Below are positions 1 to 6,115 of a DNA stretch of 10,762 bases, piece after piece. Each line of letters starts with the position of its first letter. The stretch's first letter is position 1. The stretch is taken from positions 1-10,762 of the forward strand of contig QMMT01000031.1 of assembly GCA_003647385.1 (NCBI GenBank), written 5' to 3'. Origin of the DNA: Deltaproteobacteria bacterium. GTDB lineage: Bacteria > Desulfobacterota > Desulfobacteria > Desulfobacterales > Desulfobacteraceae. The notes beneath the pieces were generated by a model. That model did no database searches. It had not been told where the DNA came from and worked only from the letters and a program-made list of their open reading frames with translations. The position numbers were made by a program, and so were the translations under genes.

Positions 1-66
1 ATAAAAATAAATAAAATATATTCGGTGCAGAAATATGGGAGGGGATAATATTTCTGCCCCGAATAT
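1..66 (-). terminator. Intrinsic terminator after the 117-aa conserved gene
   Basis: Bases 18-36 pair with 48-66, giving an 18-bp stem with a single mismatch (T26 opposite C58) and an 11-nt loop (37-47). Read on the minus strand, the hairpin begins 17 nt past the stop codon at 84-86. It is followed by a T-rich tail (positions 17 down to 1). This is the classic layout of a Rho-independent terminator for the minus-strand gene upstream. The tail is interrupted by a few A residues, so termination may be incomplete. Confidence 0.75.
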
Positions 67-83
67 CTGGCAATGGAACTTTC

Positions 84-437
84 TTACACTTCAAGTTCCT
101 TTTTGAGCCAGTCTCTTACGTTTCCTTCAACTGCATATACACCTTTATACTGACCGATTCCTTTCATAAACTCTGTTTCAAGTTTTTGTGGAAGCCTGAA
201 ATCTCCAAGCTCTTCGGAGTCGAATCCTCTTCTTCTGACCAGGGTTAAGATGGGAGGCCTTTTCCATGTATTAATGACAAAATACACCGTCTCATTATCG
301 TTATCTCTTGAGTTATAATAGGCCTGTGATCTTAAGGGTCCCCATTCAAGATGAAGTGCAATAGCCTCTTCAGGCGTCATTTCCCAGTCCACAGAATTCA
401 GCAGATTATAGTCACTTTTTATCTCACGAAAATCCAT
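84..437 (-). CDS. Conserved SRB-type hypothetical protein, DVU0772-like, 117 aa
   Basis: The function is unknown. The small acidic soluble protein has no signal peptide or membrane segment. Its N-terminal part carries the block DWEMTPEEAIALHLEWG (about residues 17-33), followed by a strand-rich stretch with YFVINTW and a Lys/Arg-rich PPILTLVRRRG. From memory this resembles the DVU0772 family, a short protein restricted to sulfate-reducing deltaproteobacteria; that assignment is recall, not a search. The ATG at 437 is chosen over a TTG at 449 because a GGAGG sits at 443-447, five bases before the ATG and inside the longer version. It has its own terminator downstream. A 211-bp gap separates it from the rubrerythrin gene upstream, so it is probably a separate transcription unit. 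No clear promoter was found in that gap. Confidence 0.8.
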   Translation of the reverse strand: MDFREIKSDYNLLNSVDWEMTPEEAIALHLEWGPLRSQAYYNSRDNDNETVYFVINTWKRPPILTLVRRRGFDSEELGDFRLPQKLETEFMKGIGQYKGVYAVEGNVRDWLKKELEV

Positions 438-599
438 ATATGCCTCCAATGTTTTTCTTTGTTAAGCAATCGTTAAAAATAAACAGAGCAAGTTGCGTGC
501 CGGTATTATTATTTTCATTAAAAATGCTTTAAACAAAGGACTTTCTTGTCTTGGGATTTAGCAGAGGGGAGGCCAATAAAACATATGGCATAGTTATGA

Positions 600-639
600 G
601 ACACAACAAACGAGTCATAAGTGTCTCGTTTGTTGTGTC
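600..639. terminator. Perfect 15-bp hairpin downstream of the rubrerythrin gene
   Basis: Bases 600-614 are perfectly complementary to 625-639, with a 10-nt loop. The hairpin lies 10 nt past the rubrerythrin stop codon on the minus strand. It can terminate transcription or protect the 3' end of the redox operon message. No clear run of T follows it on either strand, so a simple intrinsic terminator is not proven. A competing 7-bp pairing is possible (598-604 with 621-627). The rest of the 438-648 gap shows no gene; its only clear signal is the Shine-Dalgarno for the gene at 84-437. Confidence 0.55.
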
Positions 640-648
640 AAATAGATT

Positions 649-1224
649 TTACCAGTTTTTAAAAAGTAATTCAAAATACCCGGTAGGTTTTACACAGGCC
701 GGACACTTTTCAGGTGCAGCTTTCCCGGTATGAAGGTATCCGCAGCTCAAGCAGCGCCAGACTTTTTCTTCATCTTTTTTAAAAACGTTGTCTTTTGCAA
801 TATTCTCGGCCAGCTCAAGATAGAGCTTTTCATGATGCTTTTCAGCTACAATAATATTATTAAACGTATCTTCTGCTCTTTCAAATCCTTCTTGCTTTGC
901 TATCTTTGCAAACTTTTCATACATGTCTTCACTGACATATTTTTCCAGAGCTGCTGCCGAAAGAAGATTGGCACGGGTATCCTTGATTACACCCGTGGGA
1001 AAGACCCATTTAATTTCAAGCTCTCCTCCGTTAAAAAATTTAAAAAACCGCAGAGCATGCTCAAATTCCTGGTCTGCAGTCTCGTTAAATATTTTTGCAA
1101 TCTGGATATACCCATCATCCCGGGCTTTGTCTGCAAAGAAATCATACCGTGTTCTGGCCTGGGTTTCTGCCGCAAAAGCGGTATGAAGATTAATCGCTGT
1201 CCGGCTTTCCCTGAACTTAACCAT
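649..1224 (-). CDS. Rubrerythrin (ferritin-like diiron plus rubredoxin domain), 191 aa
   Basis: This is probably a cytoplasmic NAD(P)H- or rubredoxin-dependent peroxidase that reduces hydrogen peroxide in anaerobes. Residues 1-145 form the four-helix diiron domain. Likely ligands are E20, E53 and H56 (ExxH), E94, and E128 and H131 (ExxH). Residues 155-180 form a rubredoxin domain with C158-x2-C161 and C174-x2-C177. Length matches classical two-domain rubrerythrins. The start is ATG 1224, five bases after AGAAGG (1235-1230). A GTG two codons earlier overlaps that ribosome site and is rejected. The gene follows the ferredoxin by 14 bp and is the last gene of the minus-strand redox operon. One oddity: the ligand pair usually reading ExxE in the third helix reads E94-K-Y-V97, so the extra glutamate that distinguishes rubrerythrin from ferritin sites seems to be absent. 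Confidence 0.93.
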   Translation of the reverse strand: MVKFRESRTAINLHTAFAAETQARTRYDFFADKARDDGYIQIAKIFNETADQEFEHALRFFKFFNGGELEIKWVFPTGVIKDTRANLLSAAALEKYVSEDMYEKFAKIAKQEGFERAEDTFNNIIVAEKHHEKLYLELAENIAKDNVFKKDEEKVWRCLSCGYLHTGKAAPEKCPACVKPTGYFELLFKNW

Positions 1225-1238
1225 ATGCACCTTCTTTT

Positions 1239-1430
1239 TTATTCTTCAATAATAATGGCATCTGCACCGCATTCATCTGCAGCTTTACGAACAACGTCTT
1301 TAAGATGTTCAGGGATTTCATCCATTTTAATGGTGGATATTAATTTATCTTCGTCATACTCAAAAATTTCCGGGCAAAGTTCGTTGCAGTTTCTGTCACC
1401 CATGCACTGTTTTGTAATGGTTACTTTCAT
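1239..1430 (-). CDS. Single-cluster ferredoxin with an Asp-variant site, 63 aa
   Basis: This is a small acidic cytoplasmic electron carrier. The usual C-x2-C-x2-C-x3-C-P motif appears as C9-M-G-D12-R-N-C15-N-E-L-C19-P, with aspartate replacing the second cysteine. The remote ligand is C54 in ECGADAI, where the usual proline after Cys is glycine. The same Asp substitution is known in Pyrococcus furiosus ferredoxin and Desulfovibrio africanus ferredoxin III, where the site interconverts between [3Fe-4S] and [4Fe-4S]. By analogy C9, D12, C15 and C54 bind the cluster. C19 would be free, since its usual disulfide partner position is V46. A ribosome site AAAGGAG precedes ATG 1430. It lies between the membrane flavoprotein (48-bp gap) and rubrerythrin (14-bp gap), and is a plausible carrier between them. 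Confidence 0.92.
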   Translation of the reverse strand: MKVTITKQCMGDRNCNELCPEIFEYDEDKLISTIKMDEIPEHLKDVVRKAADECGADAIIIEE

Positions 1431-1478
1431 TTGATTTTTCTCTCCTTTAAAATAATTTATTTATATCATACAGCTTGC

Positions 1479-3629
1479 TTATTTCCGCATCCAGGTGTGA
1501 TATTTCTTAATCCATGCCAGTAATTTTTTGGGGGCATGATTTTTCTTCCACAACCCGGCTGCATACTTGTTGGCTTCCGCCATGGTCGGATAAATATGAA
1601 TCGTTCCTAGAATCTTGTTTAACCCTATTCCATGCTTCATTGCAAGGACAAATTCTGCAATTACATCAGCAGCATGATTGCCTACAATGGTAACGCCCAG
1701 TATTTTATCTTTCCCCGGCACAGTCAAAACCTTTACAAATCCATGATCTTCAGAGTCTGCTATGGCCCGGTCAAGGTCATCAATACCATATTTGACCATT
1801 TCATGATCAATACCGGCAAGCCTTGCATCTGATTCATTCAAGCCAACTCTTGCTACCTCCGGATCAGTATAAGTGGCCCACGGGATGGTAGTGTAATCCA
1901 CACTGAATTTCTTAAATTTTCCAAAAAGAGCATTTACAGAAGAATACCACGCTTCATGGGCAGCCGTATGGGTAAATTGAAACCGGCCATGGACATCTCC
2001 GCTGCAATAAATATTGGGAAAATTGGTCTGTAAAAACTCATTGGTTTCAATATGCCGGCTTGCGCCGAGTTCAACTCCCAGCCCTTCAAGGCCAAACCCT
2101 TTAACATTCGGGGTTCTTCCCAGAGCAATCAAAATTTCATCAAATTTTATCCTGATTTGTTGTCCATCATGATCACAAACCAGTTGTTTTTCTTCTTTTA
2201 AAACTTCAATCTCTTTGGCTGAATGTTCTAAAAGAACCGTTATCCCTTCTGACCGAAACCGTTTTAAAACCATCTGGGCTGCGTCAGGATCTTCTTTTTT
2301 CATTATCTGAGAGCCTCGCTGGACAAGGGTGACATTTGATCCCAGTCTTGAAAATCCCTGGGCAAGTTCACACCCAATGGGGCCTGCACCCAATACCACC
2401 AGGTTTTTGGGCAGAGTTCTGATATCCCAGACAGTGTCTGAGGTGAGATACTTTATCTGATCCAGCCCCCGCAAATCAGGAACCATTGGTTTTGCGCCCG
2501 TGGCCACAATAATATTTCTTGTGCTTAAAATTTTATCGTTCACCTTCACTTCAAAAGGGGATACAATGTTTGCCCGGCCTTTTATACAATCCACCCCCAT
2601 CCCTGTGAATCGTTCGACAGAATCATGGGGTGCAACTTTTTTAATAATAGATTGAATCCGTTCCATAACCGTTGCAAAATCAAAATCAATGGAGGCCCTG
2701 TCAAATCCGAATTCTTTTGCTCTTTTGGCATAGGAGGCAAGTTTGGCACTGGCTATCAGCGCCTTGCTGGGAACGCAGCCTGTATTCAGGCAGTCTCCCC
2801 CCATTTTATGTTCTTCAATCAAAGCCACTTTTGCATTAACCGCCGCTGCAATCAAAGATGCCACAAGCCCTGCCGACCCGGCACCAATCACAACAAGGTT
2901 ATAATCGTAGGATCCCGGCTTTGAAAATTTAGAAAATACTTTCTGCTGTCTTATATAAGATGTAAACCGTTTTGCAATAATCGGGAAAATACCCAATAAA
3001 GCAAAAGAAAAAATAAGATTCACAGATAAAATCGTGCTGGCTGATTCTATTTTAGCCAGCATGGTTCCGGCATTGATAAATACAATGGTTCCCGGCAGCA
3101 TTCCCACCTGACTGACAAGATAAAAGACCATGGTACGAATGGGGGTCAATCCCATAACAAGATTGATGACAAAAAATGGAAATACCGGCACAAGCCTTAG
3201 GGTAAACAGGTAAAATCCGCCTTCTTTTTCTATCCCTTTATTAATGGCGGAAAGCTTTGAAGAAAATTTGTTTTGCACCCAGTCCTTAAACAGATAGCGA
3301 GAAAATAAAAAAGCCAAGGTTGCGCCTATGGTGCTGGCAAAAGAGACAAGAATAACTCCGTAAAAAAGTCCGAACAATGCGCCCCCGGCCAGGGTCATAA
3401 TAGCAGCTCCGGGCAGGGACAATGCTGCCATGAGAATATAGACGACCATGTAAATCATCATGGTCCAGGCCTTATGCTGCATATAATATTCTTTAAAAGC
3501 AGCCAGTTCATTTTTAAGGTTGCCAAGGGAAAAATACTGCTCCAGGTCCAACAAAAAAAACATCCCGATTAAACTTACGATAACCAGCAATAGTACGATT
3601 TTAAATCCCGGACTTTTTTTCATTTGCAT
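1479..3629 (-). CDS. TVP38/TMEM64 membrane domain fused to a dihydrolipoamide-dehydrogenase-like FAD oxidoreductase, 716 aa
   Basis: This is an integral-membrane flavoprotein of unknown substrate. Residues 1-230 carry several hydrophobic segments (about 10-28, 56-108, 140-190, 203-220) with the VTT/TVP38 signatures around AGGALFGLFYG (81-91) and LRLVPVFPFFVIN (144-156). Residues 240-690 form a class I pyridine-nucleotide disulfide oxidoreductase: FAD motif GAGSAG (249-254), redox-active C280-x4-C285, NAD(P) motif GAGPIG (415-420), second FAD motif YCSGDV (541-546) and a dimerisation domain ending in HIYPTMAEA. Such proteins are often labelled mercuric reductase. However, the terminal Cys-Cys pair of MerA is absent and there is no HMA domain, so that name is not supported. 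Y680 sits where lipoamide dehydrogenase has its catalytic His. It begins directly after the upstream stop codon, indicating translational coupling. Met3 (3623) is better spaced from the GGGG ribosome site and may be the true start. Confidence 0.9.
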   Translation of the reverse strand: MQMKKSPGFKIVLLLVIVSLIGMFFLLDLEQYFSLGNLKNELAAFKEYYMQHKAWTMMIYMVVYILMAALSLPGAAIMTLAGGALFGLFYGVILVSFASTIGATLAFLFSRYLFKDWVQNKFSSKLSAINKGIEKEGGFYLFTLRLVPVFPFFVINLVMGLTPIRTMVFYLVSQVGMLPGTIVFINAGTMLAKIESASTILSVNLIFSFALLGIFPIIAKRFTSYIRQQKVFSKFSKPGSYDYNLVVIGAGSAGLVASLIAAAVNAKVALIEEHKMGGDCLNTGCVPSKALIASAKLASYAKRAKEFGFDRASIDFDFATVMERIQSIIKKVAPHDSVERFTGMGVDCIKGRANIVSPFEVKVNDKILSTRNIIVATGAKPMVPDLRGLDQIKYLTSDTVWDIRTLPKNLVVLGAGPIGCELAQGFSRLGSNVTLVQRGSQIMKKEDPDAAQMVLKRFRSEGITVLLEHSAKEIEVLKEEKQLVCDHDGQQIRIKFDEILIALGRTPNVKGFGLEGLGVELGASRHIETNEFLQTNFPNIYCSGDVHGRFQFTHTAAHEAWYSSVNALFGKFKKFSVDYTTIPWATYTDPEVARVGLNESDARLAGIDHEMVKYGIDDLDRAIADSEDHGFVKVLTVPGKDKILGVTIVGNHAADVIAEFVLAMKHGIGLNKILGTIHIYPTMAEANKYAAGLWKKNHAPKKLLAWIKKYHTWMRK

Positions 3630-4766
3630 CTACCCCTGTAACTCTTTTTCAATGGCTTGAAATTTCTTCATAAATTTACGATCAATATAGTCTTTAATCA
3701 TAAAAGCCATTTTACCGCCAAATACCAGCCCTTTTTTCTTGAACACTCCAAGTCCGCCACCGATATTGAAAATCAAAAGATATTCAGGTCCGGGATCAAA
3801 CATTTCAAGATCTTCTCCTTCAAGGCTTGCCAAAAGGTTGTGCAGGAGGATTGGATTTTCCCGGACTGCATAGACACCGACCTTATCCAGGGGCTGATCC
3901 TTAAAATAAATACAGTCACCGCCACCGAATATGTCCGGATATGCTACAGACTGGAGGTATTTATTCACTAAAAGTCCTTTATCCGGCCCGACGGGCAGGC
4001 CTGATGCTTCAAAAATGGTGGAAGGCCTGACACCCAGAGCCATGAAAATAAAATCCGTAGCAAATGTTTCACCGGATTCAAGACAGATTTCATCGGGCTT
4101 AATCTCTTTTACATAGCCGCCTTCATTGATTTTAATCCCTCTCTTTTTAAGGGAGGAAAGCACTCTTGATCTAATATTTTCGGGAAATTTTGCCATAAAT
4201 TTTTTGCCGGCAAAAATATGGATTTCAGGCATCTGCCTGGTTCCTTTTTTTGCCAGTTGCCAGACATTTCCGGCCACTTCGGCAGACGAAGGACCGCCCC
4301 CTACAATACTGACTATCAGCTTTTTTTGTTCAAACAGGACTTTTAGTTTATCTGCGGCCTCCATTAATTTTTCAATAGGCTTTACTGAATAGATATTGCC
4401 CTGATCCTCTGGGCCTCCGGAAGCTGCCTGCATGGGAACATAGCTGCCTGCATTAAAAGAGAGTACATCATAGGTAAATGTGTGTCCTGTTTTGGTATAA
4501 ATCTCTTTTTTGTCAGGATCAATCCTTTCAACTTTATCTTTTACAAAAATGCCGCCTTGTTTTTGAACCACATCTCTTGTGGCAAACCGGATATCGGAAG
4601 GCGTGTATGTCCCGCCCAGCATCCCGGGACCCATACCGGAATAATAGTGGTAAAAAGAAGGGCCAATCACGGTCACTTTAAACCCTTTTTCAACAAATTT
4701 GCTGATATTTTCAAGGGTCATCATGTGAGCATGACCGCCCCCCACAAGCACAAGATGCTTTCTCAT
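3630..4766 (-). CDS. FAD/NAD-dependent oxidoreductase, NDH-2/SelD-N-terminal-domain type, 378 aa
   Basis: This is a two-dinucleotide-fold flavoprotein, likely passing electrons from NAD(P)H to a quinone or small acceptor at the membrane face. FAD motif VGGGHAH is at 8-14, NAD motif GGGPSSAE at 157-164 and the second FAD motif GGGDC at 281-285. The GGGHAH start, YSGMGPGM (42-49) and the basic C-terminal KDYIDRKFMKKF (358-369) resemble the family whose members are fused to SelD in some bacteria (TIGR03169, from memory). Only two cysteines exist (C228, C285), so the catalytic Cys pair of sulfide:quinone reductase is missing. ATG 4766 is preferred: GAGG lies 5 nt before it and it places the first strand at the N-terminus. 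ATG 4784 (six residues more, AAAGG upstream) is the alternative. It follows the selenoprotein gene by 15-33 bp and abuts the next gene. Confidence 0.85.
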   Translation of the reverse strand: MRKHLVLVGGGHAHMMTLENISKFVEKGFKVTVIGPSFYHYYSGMGPGMLGGTYTPSDIRFATRDVVQKQGGIFVKDKVERIDPDKKEIYTKTGHTFTYDVLSFNAGSYVPMQAASGGPEDQGNIYSVKPIEKLMEAADKLKVLFEQKKLIVSIVGGGPSSAEVAGNVWQLAKKGTRQMPEIHIFAGKKFMAKFPENIRSRVLSSLKKRGIKINEGGYVKEIKPDEICLESGETFATDFIFMALGVRPSTIFEASGLPVGPDKGLLVNKYLQSVAYPDIFGGGDCIYFKDQPLDKVGVYAVRENPILLHNLLASLEGEDLEMFDPGPEYLLIFNIGGGLGVFKKKGLVFGGKMAFMIKDYIDRKFMKKFQAIEKELQG

Positions 4767-4799
4767 TTTACCCTCTCTTTTCATGTGTGACCTTTAAAG

Positions 4800-5630
4800 T
4801 TAAAGATTGTCCAAAAGCTTACCCAGGCTCTCAAGATGCACCTTTTCTTCATCGCCAATCTTATTGATAATACCCCTTGATTGCGGGTTCTTAACTTTTG
4901 AGGAGACCCTCTGGTAAAGATCCAGAGCCTGGGCTTCTATTGACATGGCAAGAGATATTACATCGATTTCAGAATTCAAATCAGGATTGAAAAGATCAAG
5001 ATATTCCCGGGTGGAAAGTCCCCCTTCCAATGCCTTTATTTCGACCATTTTCTCAAACGCATCTTTACTAAGCTCCTCATCGCTAATGTCATTGTACGCA
5101 AGATATATAGACATCTGATGTTTCACTTCAATTTCGGATAATTTTGCAAAAAGGTCCTTTACTTTTTCATTTTTCGCTTCTTTTCCCATAACAAGGTAGA
5201 ATTCACGCAATCCCTGTTCAAGCGAATAGGCCACCTTTAACACATCCAGGGGTTCCTCTTTGCCGCTGAAAAGATCCATTCCAAGATCCTGGGAACCAAT
5301 GGCTATTTCGGCATGCCATGCCTTTATCCCGCCTGTGACATTAAACACCTTTTTAAACCCTTTTCCTGCCAGCATCTGCGCAGCAACACGGCTGCGTCCG
5401 CCAACGGCTCAGTAAACCAGGGTTGGTTTTTCAGGATCAAGGTCCAAAAGCCTGTCGGAAAGCTGGGGCAAAGGAATCAGCGTAGCCCCCGGGATATGGC
5501 TCTCCTGATATTCCGAGGGTTGTCTGACATCCAGGATCGTAATCTCATCTCCCGGATGTTGTAAGATATAGCTTTTTGTTTCCTTAAAATCCATTGATTT
5601 GGCCGGTGTAAAAAACTGCATCCATTTCAT
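4800..5630 (-). CDS. Selenocysteine-containing rhodanese fused to a ferritin-like diiron domain, 276 aa (UGA at codon 74)
   Basis: This is a predicted sulfur- or selenium-transferase with a diiron module. Residues 10-110 form a rhodanese domain: LDVRQPSEYQESHIPGA (33-49), LVY-Sec74-AVGGRSR (71-81) and VTGGIKAWH (98-106). Residue 74, the catalytic cysteine in rhodaneses, is encoded by TGA (5409-5411). The same frame continues with the normal active-site loop, without any shift. A hairpin suited to a SECIS follows (5379-5396). Residues 125-276 form a rubrerythrin-like four-helix domain with likely ligands E138, E168 and H171 (ExxH), E232, and E262 and H265 (ExxH). The 276 residues contain no cysteine. 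Start ATG 5630 has AAAGGAG upstream. Automated calling would split it into 73-aa and 191-aa pieces. A nonsense mutation is possible but unlikely, since the stop falls exactly on the one codon where Sec is functional and both halves are intact. Confidence 0.88.
5379..5396 (-). promoter_or_regulatory. Bacterial SECIS element candidate
   Basis: In the mRNA, CGCAGC (5396-5391) pairs perfectly with GCUGCG (5384-5379) around the 6-nt loop CGUGUU (5390-5385). The stem begins 12 nt after the UGA and the apical loop 18 nt after it. A G lies within the first two loop bases. These values fit the known bacterial SECIS layout, in which a short stem-loop with a G in the apical loop lies about 16-37 nt past UGA and binds SelB. 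The stem overlaps codons for GRSRVAAQ, so it must also code for the conserved active-site loop, and some of its pairing could be coincidental. Confidence 0.72.
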
Positions 5631-5660
5631 AACGTCATCTCCTTTTTCTCATTCCCTAAC

Positions 5661-5809
5661 TAGTGTCTGACCGAAAACCTGTGTTTGGATGAAAAATTGC
5701 TCATATGCGAGGCGCAAAAAATTTTGAAACCAGAGTGTACTGTAGTACATGAGGATTTCAACTTTTTGCAGCAACGAAGCAGATGAGTGAATTTTCGTTC
5801 AAACACTAA
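5661..5809. repeat. 149-bp imperfect palindrome, MITE- or REP-like element
   Basis: The two halves are imperfect reverse complements running from TAGTGTCTGACCGAAAA (5661) to TTTTCGTTCAAACACTA (ending 5809). The core arms are about 62 nt each and the tip lies near GTACTGTAGTAC (about 5738-5749). The left arm contains an extra near-duplicate of its own end: GTGTCTGACCGAAAA is followed by GTGTTTGGATGAAAA. The element touches the rubredoxin stop codon and ends about 30 bp before the start of the rhodanese fusion. In RNA it would form a long hairpin that may attenuate or process the operon transcript. No transposase or obvious target duplication was seen. The resemblance to dispersed repeats of Desulfobacteraceae genomes is from memory. 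Confidence 0.75.
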
Positions 5810-5989
5810 CTAACCCAGTGATTTAAATGCTTTAGTACTGGCACCGCAAATAGGACATTTCCAATCCTCGGGCAAATCTTCAAATTTTGTGCCTTTTGCA
5901 ATTTTTCCTTTTCTGTCACCTTTATCAGGGTTATAAATATAACCGCAGTTCACTGTCTGACATTGATACATGTCTTTGGGTTCTGCCAT
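5810..5989 (-). CDS. Rubredoxin with C-x4-C knuckle, 59 aa
   Basis: This is a cytoplasmic one-iron electron carrier, a typical partner of rubrerythrin and of oxygen- or superoxide-reducing enzymes. The iron is bound by C10-Q-T-V-N-C15-G-Y and C45-P-I-C48-G. The conserved core YNPDKGD (19-25), [11 protein letters not shown] (36-46) and the aromatic residues are present. The first knuckle has four residues between cysteines instead of two, as described for Rd-2 of Desulfovibrio desulfuricans. ATG 5989 is preceded by GAGGAG about 8 nt upstream. It lies between the 54-aa rubredoxin-like gene and the palindromic repeat, whose outer edge abuts its stop codon (5810-5812). A possible promoter lies at 6051-6080. 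Confidence 0.93.
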   Translation of the reverse strand: MAEPKDMYQCQTVNCGYIYNPDKGDRKGKIAKGTKFEDLPEDWKCPICGASTKAFKSLG

Positions 5990-6050
5990 CTTAAAACTCC
6001 TCTTTTATTTTCTTTTCTGTTGATAATTTTTCGTATTTTCATATTCTTGT

Positions 6051-6080
6051 ATCATAATCCTAATAACACAATTCTGTCTC
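6051..6080 (-). promoter_or_regulatory. Possible sigma-70 promoter for the rubredoxin and downstream operon
   Basis: On the minus strand, GAGACA (6080-6075, 4 of 6 matches to the -35 consensus) is followed after 18 nt by TATGAT (6056-6051, 5 of 6 matches to the -10). Initiation near 6044 would give a leader of about 55 nt before ATG 5989. The call rests on consensus matching alone. The surrounding DNA is very AT-rich, so chance matches are likely. Confidence 0.35.
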
Positions 6081-6115
6081 ACAATCATCTTAATCGATCC
6101 AAACTGATATGTTTT

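Noticed and set aside
551..733. 60-codon plus-strand frame over the hairpin and the 3' end of rubrerythrin
   Set aside because: It starts with a non-ATG codon, runs through the perfect hairpin and lies antisense to the rubredoxin domain. No protein-like features.
730..1434. 234-codon plus-strand open frame opposite rubrerythrin and ferredoxin
   Set aside because: It is antisense to two well-supported genes. Its translation is a Cys/Phe/Ser-rich composition typical of shadow frames, with no recognisable domain.
1479..3629. Mercuric reductase (MerA) annotation
   Set aside because: The terminal Cys pair and HMA domain are missing and there are no mer genes nearby. Only the shared disulfide-oxidoreductase fold supports it.
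3630..4766. Sulfide:quinone oxidoreductase annotation
   Set aside because: Only two cysteines are present, one of them in the second FAD motif. The catalytic cysteine pair of that enzyme is absent.
5409..5411. TGA read as a true stop, giving a 73-aa rhodanese fragment and a separate 191-aa ferritin-like gene
   Set aside because: The stop falls precisely on the catalytic residue and the frame continues with the conserved active-site loop. There is no ribosome site before the internal ATG at 5375, and a SECIS-like hairpin follows.
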